DNA from: Oligosphaeraceae bacterium
GTDB taxonomy: Bacteria > Verrucomicrobiota > Lentisphaeria > Oligosphaerales > Oligosphaeraceae
Direction of reading: 5' to 3'
Length of the DNA: 12,847 bases
NCBI GenBank assembly: GCA_012515455.1
Contig: JAAYYJ010000294.1
Coordinates: forward strand, 1-12,847
Position numbers and translations under genes: made by a program. This document shows positions 7,353 to 12,847 of this stretch, piece by piece. The first letter of the stretch is position 1. The number at the start of each line of letters is the position of its first letter. The notes under the pieces were generated by a model. It ran no database searches and was not told where the DNA came from. It worked only from the letters and a program-made list of their open reading frames with translations.

Positions 7353-8135
7353 ATGAAATATTTCCCCTTGCAGGAAAAACGCACGCTTATCACCAATCTG
7401 CAGAGCCCGCGCACCGTGGCCGAGGCGATTGCAGAATCCCGCAATGCCGCGGCAGACGGGGCGGATGCCATTGCCATTGAACTGCGCAGCCTCCGCCGGG
7501 AGGACCGGAACGAGGACAGTTTCCGCGCAATCATTCAGTCGGTGCCGCTGCCTTTCATGTTCCTGCTCTACCGGAATGACCAGGTGGAATCCCTGGCGGA
7601 TGAACCGCGGCAGGAACTGCTGCTGGCCGCCGCCCGGGCGGGGGCGGGCATGATCGATGTGATGGGCGACCTGTTCGATCCGTCTCCCGACGAACGCACC
7701 CGGAAGCCCGCGGCGATCCGGCAGCAGCAGGCGCTAATTGAACAGCTGCACGCGATTGGCTCGCAGGTGATTATGTCGTCGCATCCGCTGCGTCCGATGA
7801 CTTCCGACGAGGTGGTCGAGCAGCTCCAGGATTTCGCCTCTCGCGGCGCGGATGTGGTGAAAATCGTCACGAAAGTAAATACTGACGCGGAGTTTGCGGA
7901 GTCCATCCGCACGACCCTGCGTCTGCACCGGGAGCTGTCCCGGCCCTTTGTCCATCTGTGCGGCGGGCGTTTCAGCTGCATTCAGCGGATGACCGGAACT
8001 GCGCTCGGCGTGGCCATCACTTTCGGCGTGCATGAATATCATGATTACGCTTCCTACAACCAGCCCACCATCCGGGCATTCCGCAAGGTGCAGGAAAATA
8101 TGCAGTGGAGTGTCTTCCACGACGGTGCGCTGTAA
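7353..8135 (+). CDS. Type I 3-dehydroquinate dehydratase-like protein (AroD family)
   Basis: This is a 260-residue (beta/alpha)8 protein. Type I dehydroquinases form a Schiff base with 3-dehydroquinate and dehydrate it to 3-dehydroshikimate. The key residues line up with the enteric enzyme: IELRSL (E43, R45), SSHP (H144, the general base) and DVVKIV (K170, the Schiff-base lysine). R212 comes next, in IQRMTG, and YNQPT (Q237) sits where the family has a PGQ. Odd points are SSHP in place of the usual S-x-H-D-F/Y, the HLCGGRF replacement of the 'M(G/A)xxG' segment, and a HEYHDYASYNQP loop replacing the 'SAPGQ' loop that closes over substrate. The substrate may therefore differ from dehydroquinate. 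Start 7353 has AGGAG at 7342-7346. It is the second gene of the operon, followed by an SDR 28 bp later. No other aro genes are nearby, so a catabolic or specialised role is as likely as aromatic amino acid biosynthesis. Confidence 0.85.
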   Translation: MKYFPLQEKRTLITNLQSPRTVAEAIAESRNAAADGADAIAIELRSLRREDRNEDSFRAIIQSVPLPFMFLLYRNDQVESLADEPRQELLLAAARAGAGMIDVMGDLFDPSPDERTRKPAAIRQQQALIEQLHAIGSQVIMSSHPLRPMTSDEVVEQLQDFASRGADVVKIVTKVNTDAEFAESIRTTLRLHRELSRPFVHLCGGRFSCIQRMTGTALGVAITFGVHEYHDYASYNQPTIRAFRKVQENMQWSVFHDGAL

Positions 8136-8163
8136 TCATAACATCATTAACAAGGAGAATAAT

Positions 8164-8910
8164 ATGGCTTTGGATTTTGACAACCGCACGGCGATGATTA
8201 CGGGAGGCGCTTCCGGGATGGGACTGCTTTCCGGGCAGGAACTGGCGAAACAGGGTGCCAAGGTGGTGCTGCTCGACGTCAACGAGGAAGGCCTGGCGCA
8301 GGCGGCGGAAAGCATCCGCAGCAGTGGCGGCAAGGTGCTGACCTTCAAAACCGATATCCGGAAATTCCCGGAGGTCGAGGCTGCCGAAAAGAAGGCAATC
8401 GAAACCTTCGGCAGTGTCGATATTCTGATCAATGCGGCGGGCGGCATGTCCGGCCGCTGCTGTAATAACTGCACCAGCTTTGAGAAACTGCCGATCGAGG
8501 TCATCGACTGGGGACTGGACGTCAATCTGCGCGGAACGCTGTATTGCTGCCGCGCAGTGCTGGCCGGGATGATGGAACGCAAATGCGGCGTCATCATCAC
8601 CTTCGGTTCCGTGACCGGCGAGCAGGGCGGAGGCGGGCCGGCGGTCGATTATTCGGCGGAAAAGAGCGCCATGCGCGGCCTGACCAAATCGCTGGCGATC
8701 GTCGGCGCCCCGCACGGGGTCCGGGCCTGCTGTGTGATTCCCGGCCCGGTGCTGACCCGGCCCAGCATGGCGAACATGAAAACGCTGCTCGGACGTGCGG
8801 CGGAACCGATCGAGCTGGTGAATTTCATCCTCTATCTCTGTTCCGACAAGGCGGCTTTCATCACTGGCTCCTCGCACGTGATTGACGGCGGCCGGCTCCT
8901 ACTGCAGTAG
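8164..8910 (+). CDS. Short-chain dehydrogenase/reductase (classical SDR)
   Basis: This is a 248-residue classical SDR with all standard elements: TGGASGMG at 13-20 (dinucleotide binding), D38 after the second strand (which favours NAD over NADP), NAAG at 90-93, N121, S149, and Y163-x-x-x-K167 (YSAEK). PGPV follows at 193-196, and the C-terminal ITGSSHVIDGG is typical of the family. It interconverts an alcohol and a ketone. Start 8164 has AAGGAG six bases upstream (8152-8157). It is third in the operon after the quinone oxidoreductase-like and dehydroquinase-like genes, so it may oxidise or reduce the hydroxyl or keto group of the same cyclic compound. A cysteine-rich insertion (GRCCNNC, about 97-103) in the substrate loop is unusual. 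SDR substrate specificity cannot be read from sequence. No clear terminator follows. Confidence 0.93.
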   Translation: MALDFDNRTAMITGGASGMGLLSGQELAKQGAKVVLLDVNEEGLAQAAESIRSSGGKVLTFKTDIRKFPEVEAAEKKAIETFGSVDILINAAGGMSGRCCNNCTSFEKLPIEVIDWGLDVNLRGTLYCCRAVLAGMMERKCGVIITFGSVTGEQGGGGPAVDYSAEKSAMRGLTKSLAIVGAPHGVRACCVIPGPVLTRPSMANMKTLLGRAAEPIELVNFILYLCSDKAAFITGSSHVIDGGRLLLQ

Positions 8911-9067
8911 CGGACCCCAGGCAGAAAACCGCTACGATAACATTCATCCTGGACTACAACCGAGGATATGCCGGGAAAATAGAGAAAGACTTTGCACCGA
9001 AATTCCGGGGGGGGCAGAGGATTGACTGCCGCGGCGAGCTGTTCCCGATGATGGTTCAGTGCTACAG
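8911..9067 (+). pseudogene. Orphan coding-like fragment downstream of the SDR
   Basis: In the frame whose codons start at 8913, this gap between convergent genes stays open to a TGA at 9120-9122. From about 8934 it reads TITFILDYNRGYAGKIEKDF, continues through an APKFRGG segment, and runs on to LFPMMVQCYSYDW. That is balanced, protein-like sequence, unlike the Arg/Ser-rich shadows elsewhere. It has no start codon with a ribosome binding site and overlaps the end of the minus-strand hydrolase. A run of eight G residues (9007-9014) lies inside. I see no family match. It may be the remnant of a gene lost by deletion. Confidence 0.3.
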
Positions 9068-10156
9068 TTACGACTGGAGGTCCTGGAGCAAAGCATCGAC
9101 GAATAAACTGCGCAGGCCTTGATTAGGAGAACTTATCACATGCTGGACGTGAAAAATGGATGCCTCCGCGCCGGGGAGTATCGAGAGATACGCACCGGCG
9201 GCTCCACCCCAGCCAAAGCACTGCGTGCCCATGCCTGGTTTCTGGCAACGGACTCCCAGACCGTAGGAAGATGTAGTTTCAGTATATGTTTGGGCCACGC
9301 TTTCGCTGATTTGCGGGCTGCTCATTTGCGCGATGGTGTCACGGCGGAGCAAGCGTTCGCCGGACCGCAGACCTTCCAGAAAGGCGCTGTAATCAGCTGC
9401 GGATGAAATGCAGCCCGCGCCGCCGCTCTCGTATTCAGTCCCGAGTTTGAAGGTCTGAATCTGCGGTCCGCACAGATTGAATTTTTTCGTCTCAGGATCG
9501 TAGCGGTACTGCGCGGCGATTTGGTTGAGTTCATTTTCAGGCAGCAGAAAGGTGGAATGCGGCATTCCGATTCGGTCGAAGATATTCTTCTTCACATAGG
9601 TGCCGAAGCGCTCGCCGGAGACTACTTCGACAACCGCGGCCAGGACATCGTGGCACAGGCTGTATCTCCACTGTGTTCCCGGTTCAAACCCCAGGGGATC
9701 GCGGGCCAGATATTGCATGGCGGCGCGGGTCGGCATCCGGCCCTGGGTTTCTTCTTTTCCCAGCCGGAGGTTTTCCGAATTGGTGTCGTAACTCAGTCCG
9801 GCAGTCATGGTGAAAAGGTGGCGGACGGTCATGGTGTTTTGCACAGCTTCCAGTTTGTCGCCATGGCGTTTTTTCAGGTGGCGGAACTCTGGCAGATATT
9901 CGTAAACAGCATCGTCAAGCCCAAGCATCCCCTGTTCGACGAGCTGCAGAGCCGCCGTACAGGTGACCGGCTTGGAACAGGAATAAATATTATAGCGTTC
10001 GCTGCCGTCAAGCCGTTTTGTGCATGCTGCATCGGAAAATCCGGATTGATGCCTGAAAACGCGTTTCCCGCGGTGACAGATGATGCAGTCGATGGACGGA
10101 ACGCCCATTTCCTCAAACCGGGTCAGCAGTTCCAGAACTTTGCCATTTTGTTTCAT
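9068..10156 (-). CDS. Beta-lactamase-family serine hydrolase (class C/MEROPS S12-like)
   Basis: This is a 362-residue protein of the beta-lactamase/D-alanyl-D-alanine-carboxypeptidase superfamily. The SxxK motif is SCSK at 59-62 (S59 nucleophile, K62). The YxN position is occupied by YSL (Y165), as in many esterase-like members, and the third motif is probably WGG at 316-318 in place of KTG or HTG. VRHLFTMTAGLSYD (111-124) and FEPGTQWRYS (157-166) are strongly conserved family segments. No signal peptide is seen, which points to a cytoplasmic esterase, peptidase or transesterase rather than a periplasmic antibiotic-hydrolysing enzyme. ATG 10156 is chosen as the longest start, but it lacks a clear Shine-Dalgarno; ATG at codon 17 is also possible. 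The gene is convergent with the preceding operon and has no operon partner. Substrate unknown. Confidence 0.92.
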   Translation of the reverse strand: MKQNGKVLELLTRFEEMGVPSIDCIICHRGKRVFRHQSGFSDAACTKRLDGSERYNIYSCSKPVTCTAALQLVEQGMLGLDDAVYEYLPEFRHLKKRHGDKLEAVQNTMTVRHLFTMTAGLSYDTNSENLRLGKEETQGRMPTRAAMQYLARDPLGFEPGTQWRYSLCHDVLAAVVEVVSGERFGTYVKKNIFDRIGMPHSTFLLPENELNQIAAQYRYDPETKKFNLCGPQIQTFKLGTEYESGGAGCISSAADYSAFLEGLRSGERLLRRDTIAQMSSPQISESVAQTYTETTSSYGLGVRCQKPGMGTQCFGWGGAAGAYLSILPGAEASIFHVQHVISSPNQGLRSLFVDALLQDLQS

Positions 10157-10670
10157 ATTGAAGGCAGTCTGTTTTGGGTTAATGTTCGAAATCCGGTGAC
10201 AAACACTTGGACAAGATGCAAAAGCGCATCTGCTCTTGCCCAGGGTTCGCGCTGCACGCTCACCCCTGGTTAACCTATGTATCCCGCCCCCGTCGGGTGG
10301 AGAGAGGACAGCCAGCTCCTGTTGCCGCTCAACCTCTGGTTCTCACCCGTTCGGTCAGGATGTCTGGGAATACCGTGTCCGTTATCACCGCGGTCGGCCG
10401 CAGAAAGTTTTTACTCTCCACGCTCTCCTGTAAGATGGTGATATAATGTACCCCATTCTAGGCAAATCTCAATTTTAAGCGCATATCCAGTCGAATTTCC
10501 CAGCAACCTGCTGCCCCTCGAGTGACAAAGTACCAACGGGATGTCATGACGAGAGGCAGTATAGGGAGCCAGCACGGTGTTTTTTGCCTGGATTTTCCTG
10601 TCCCGGCTTGACTTTCTGCCGATATCAGATCATCTTTTCCAGAATACGGTTTGCTTGGCGCTGAAGAGTG
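10157..10670. other. Gene-free region with several hairpins
   Basis: No convincing gene is seen in this stretch. Three hairpins follow each other: AGATGC/GCATCT (10214-10231), CCAGGG/CCCTGG with a long loop (10240-10269), and CCCG/CGGG (10283-10297). One plus frame reads protein-like around 10355-10431 (DVWEYRVRYHRGRPQKVF), stops at TAA, and remains open beyond it to another TAA near 10478. This suggests a decayed gene or a structured repeat giving spurious frames. A TATAAT occurs at 10442-10447, but no -35 box was found at a proper distance. Confidence 0.35.
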
Positions 10671-10708
10671 CGACCCCAAAAGGTGCACTCAGGTACCGTT
10701 TCGAGTCG
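10671..10708. repeat. Second copy of the 6157 hairpin, without a T-run
   Basis: The left arm starts at CGACCCC (10671) and the right arm ends at GAGTCG (10708). The core CCCAAAAGGTGC and GGTACCGTTT is identical to that of the terminator at 6157-6188, including the internal A-G mismatch and the G-T wobble. The outer stem differs but still pairs (CGAC with GTCG). It is not downstream of any plus-strand gene and no T-run follows, so it is listed as a repeat rather than a terminator. Confidence 0.6.
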
Positions 10709-10763
10709 TATAAGGTTGCCGGTGGTGCAATTTTGAGGTTATGGGCAAGCGATAAACTTCTCG

Positions 10764-10900
10764 CGCCACGCCTACAACCCCGCATGGGATCTCGTCCCTC
10801 ACCGCCGGCAAACCCGCACCGCACACCACAAACGCCACGCCTACAACCCCGCATGGGATCTCACCACCCCCGCCGGCAAACCCGCACCGCACAACACAGC
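10764..10900. repeat. 69-bp tandem repeat, two copies, abutting the transporter start
   Basis: Copy 1 occupies 10764-10832 and copy 2 occupies 10833-10900 (one base shorter). The first 30 bases (from CGCCACGCCTACAACCCC) and the segment GCCGGCAAACCCGCACCGCA are identical. A central 9-10 base stretch diverges (GTCCCTCACC against ACCACCCCC). The array ends 10 bp before ATG 10911. The period is 23 codons and minus-strand frames run through it, but these look like shadows. Confidence 0.85.
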
Positions 10901-10910
10901 GAGCAGATAG

Positions 10911-12167
10911 ATGCATAAATCTTATGATCGGAGGCTGGATGCGCTGCTGATTGCCGGCATCCTGCTGATTTATTTTTTCTGCAATCTGCAGAAGGTCATC
11001 ATCCCGGGATCGATATTCAACCAGTTGCAGGAGCATTTCGGAGCCACCGCCTTGCAAATTACCGGGCTGGGGTCAGTATTCATGTACACCTACGGTTTTT
11101 TCCAGCTGAGCACCGGTCTTCTGATCGACCGTTTCAGCGGGACGCGGGTATTGGCAGCCGGGATGTCAATCTTCACCTTGGGCTGCCTGCTCTCAGCCTT
11201 GCCGGTGTCATTGGGCGGGATGTATGCCGCCCGCCTGCTGGCGGGACTGGGCGCCAGCACCATCTATCTTTCCATGATCACTGAAATGGCGCGCCTCTGC
11301 GGCAGTCAATTCCCTTTTTTTGTCGGCCTGGGTGCTTTTTGCGGCTATTCCGGCAGTGTCATCGGCAGTGCCCCGTTCATTCTCCTGGCAGAGCATTACG
11401 ACTGGCAGAACCTGCTCTTGATTCTGGCCCTGCTGATGCTCGCAGTAATGCTCGCTTTCTGGGTGCTGTCCAGGAAAGCCCGGCTGCCGGAAATCCGCCG
11501 CGAGCACAAATTTTCCCTGTCTTCTTTTATCCGGCCGCTGCGAAATACCCAGAATTTGTATATCATGATGTTCGTGGGCCTGATCTTCGGCAGCTACTTC
11601 AGCCTGCAAGCCATCATCGGGAAAAAAATACTCGAGGATTTTGTCGGGATGAGTGCTTCTGGCGCCGGTCTGGTTCTGACCATGATGGTGCTGCTGGCCG
11701 CGGTGGATGGTTTTATCGTGACCATGCTCAGCCGCTGGGCCGGCAACCGGAAGGTACTAATATTGCGTCTGGCCGCGCTGCTGACGGTATTTTCCCTGTC
11801 TGCGGCCCTGGTTGCGGTCGGTTTGGGCTATCGTGCGCACTGGTACTGGTGGTGCATCTTCATGCTGCTTTCCGCCGCCGGCAATTCCACCCCCCTGGCA
11901 TTTGTGGTCACCCGTGACAACAATGCGCCGGAAAGTCTGGGCACAGCCTCGAGCCTGGTCAACTGCAGCCCATACGTCACGGTCGCCCTGCTGGGAAATC
12001 TCATCGGCTTCATCATGGGGCGCTGGGAAACGGTTGGGGTGGCCGGCAAAATGTGCTACCCGCCGCAGGCCTATTTCGCTATTTTCCTGCTGCTGCTGGC
12101 CATGACCGGCATCGGCTGCCTGGGCACCTTCAGGTTGCAGGAAAAGGGCCGGGGGCGGACGGCATAG
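10911..12167 (+). CDS. Major facilitator superfamily transporter
   Basis: This is a 418-residue integral inner-membrane protein with about 12 hydrophobic helices in two bundles. The first helix runs about 11-27. The conserved loop between helices 2 and 3 is present as GLLIDRFSGTR (69-79, MFS motif A). A basic central loop lies near 187-212, and the second bundle begins about 215. The family moves small solutes by uniport, symport or antiport; the substrate cannot be read here. Features such as NLQKVIIPGSIF in helix 1 resemble sugar-phosphate or organic-anion permeases, but that is weak. The start at 10911 follows the tandem repeat by 10 bp and has no good Shine-Dalgarno, which is unlike the 6384 operon. 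The convergent minus-strand gene ends 39 bp beyond its stop; I see no clear terminator between them. Confidence 0.93.
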   Translation: MHKSYDRRLDALLIAGILLIYFFCNLQKVIIPGSIFNQLQEHFGATALQITGLGSVFMYTYGFFQLSTGLLIDRFSGTRVLAAGMSIFTLGCLLSALPVSLGGMYAARLLAGLGASTIYLSMITEMARLCGSQFPFFVGLGAFCGYSGSVIGSAPFILLAEHYDWQNLLLILALLMLAVMLAFWVLSRKARLPEIRREHKFSLSSFIRPLRNTQNLYIMMFVGLIFGSYFSLQAIIGKKILEDFVGMSASGAGLVLTMMVLLAAVDGFIVTMLSRWAGNRKVLILRLAALLTVFSLSAALVAVGLGYRAHWYWWCIFMLLSAAGNSTPLAFVVTRDNNAPESLGTASSLVNCSPYVTVALLGNLIGFIMGRWETVGVAGKMCYPPQAYFAIFLLLLAMTGIGCLGTFRLQEKGRGRTA

Positions 12168-12206
12168 TTATGCCGCCCTGCAACCAGCGGGTCGGGGCCC
12201 GGCGAA

Positions 12207-12847
12207 TTATTGCAGCGGGTGCCGCTCACCCTGAAGGTGGCGCATCACCGGTGTCGGGTCCTGCAGCAGAAGCACCTGGGTGAATTCAAAATCCTGAGCC
12301 GGGGTATAGATGGCCATGGGATATTTGGCGGAGTCTTTGGACAAGGCGATTTCCGTCTTGGACAAATCAAAGGTGATCCGGTTGCGGCCGGCCGGCAGCA
12401 CCAGCCCCTGGAAGTACGCCGACCCCATGTCCTGGCTGGAAAGAATCAGCCAGGAATCGTAGTTGTATTTCGTTTTTGCCGCCAGGGGCTGGTCATTGAT
12501 GCTGACCGCAAGTTTGACCCCGAGCGTGGGCTGGGCGGAGCGGTATTTGAGGAGCGCGAAGTAGATGCCGCCGTGCGGGAGGTCGAAGTCGAAGACATTG
12601 AGGTTGGAGGCGACCTCCGCGGTAGTGCGCCGGCCGGGATGGACGTTGGTTGGGTCAGCCAGGACGCTGGCCAGTTCGCCATTGCGGTCGGCGTAGACCG
12701 TGACCGGCAGCGAGAGACCGTCCGGGGTGCGGATCAGGAAAGCGCCGTTGTAGCGCCGGGCCTCCGCCATGTTCTCCGGGCGCAGGGTGACGGTGAAGGT
12801 GAGGCTCTGCCCGGAGACAAATTCACCCTTTGCCGGTGTTACAGCAA
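12207..12847 (-). CDS. C-terminal part of an unidentified beta-rich protein, 5' end outside window
   Basis: The minus-strand frame is open to the right edge of the window, so the ATG at 12770 is internal rather than the start; about 212 codons are visible, ending at a stop at 12207-12209. The visible beginning (KGEFVSGQSLTFTVTLRPEN) looks like an Ig-like or macroglobulin-type beta-sandwich. A second beta-rich domain follows with VFDFDLPHGGIYFALLKYRS and GLVLPAGRNRITFDLSK, resembling carbohydrate-binding or galactose-binding-like modules at the end of large exported proteins. No catalytic motif is visible and I cannot name the family. It is convergent with the MFS gene, 39 bp away. Confidence 0.75.
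   Translation of the reverse strand, partial: AVTPAKGEFVSGQSLTFTVTLRPENMAEARRYNGAFLIRTPDGLSLPVTVYADRNGELASVLADPTNVHPGRRTTAEVASNLNVFDFDLPHGGIYFALLKYRSAQPTLGVKLAVSINDQPLAAKTKYNYDSWLILSSQDMGSAYFQGLVLPAGRNRITFDLSKTEIALSKDSAKYPMAIYTPAQDFEFTQVLLLQDPTPVMRHLQGERHPLQ

Noticed and set aside
8017..8877. 286-codon minus-strand open frame opposite the SDR
   Set aside because: Shadow of the SDR gene; no start signal and no recognisable motif.
10442..10447. TATAAT as a -10 box
   Set aside because: No -35 element at 16-18 bp and no gene starting suitably downstream; the MFS gene is about 465 bp away.
10764..10900. Repeat considered as a CRISPR array
   Set aside because: Only two copies joined directly, with no spacer of independent sequence and no cas genes.
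10689..11057. 122-codon minus frame through the tandem repeat and transporter start
   Set aside because: Antisense to a clear MFS start and composed mainly of repeat-derived Gly/Val/Cys sequence.

Overview
The window reads as a piece of a GC-rich, Gram-negative-type bacterial chromosome. The best guess, by inference only, is a polysaccharide-degrading member of the Planctomycetota-Verrucomicrobiota-Lentisphaerota group, perhaps near Victivallis. The reasons are the pairing of a rhamnosidase-type enzyme with a very large secreted GH42-like protein, clear AAGGAG/GGAGG ribosome binding sites, and long stretches of repeat-like DNA between genes. No rRNA, tRNA or CRISPR array is visible.

Layout. 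Positions 1-5711 form a plus-strand carbohydrate-degradation block: the C-terminal end of an alpha-L-rhamnosidase-like protein, a 1473-residue secreted GH42-like protein (424-4845), and a translationally coupled secreted protein of unknown family (4842-5711). From 5712 to 6195 there is degenerate DNA with a possible third, broken cistron and a strong intrinsic terminator (6157-6195). After 188 bp containing three inverted repeats comes a tight three-gene plus-strand operon (6384-8910): a PIG3-like zinc-free quinone oxidoreductase, a type I 3-dehydroquinate dehydratase-like enzyme and a short-chain dehydrogenase. Each of the three has a textbook Shine-Dalgarno. A short orphan coding-like fragment follows (8911-9067), then a convergent beta-lactamase-family serine hydrolase (9068-10156, minus). 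About 750 bp of gene-free DNA (10157-10910) holds several hairpins, a second copy of the hairpin found in the 6157 terminator, and a 69-bp tandem repeat. A 12-helix MFS transporter (10911-12167, plus) comes next, and the window ends with the C-terminal part of a minus-strand beta-rich protein that runs off the right edge.

How the parts may work together. The first block probably attacks rhamnose- and galactose-containing plant polysaccharide outside the cytoplasm. The middle operon looks like small-molecule redox/dehydratase chemistry on a cyclic, quinate- or shikimate-like or sugar-derived compound; its substrate cannot be read from sequence. The MFS transporter may import a related small molecule. 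No recognised defence or mobile system is present. The most unusual structure is in the non-coding DNA: a paired hairpin family with the same mismatches in both copies, the 69-bp repeat abutting the transporter start, and open-frame remnants that suggest decay around former insertions.
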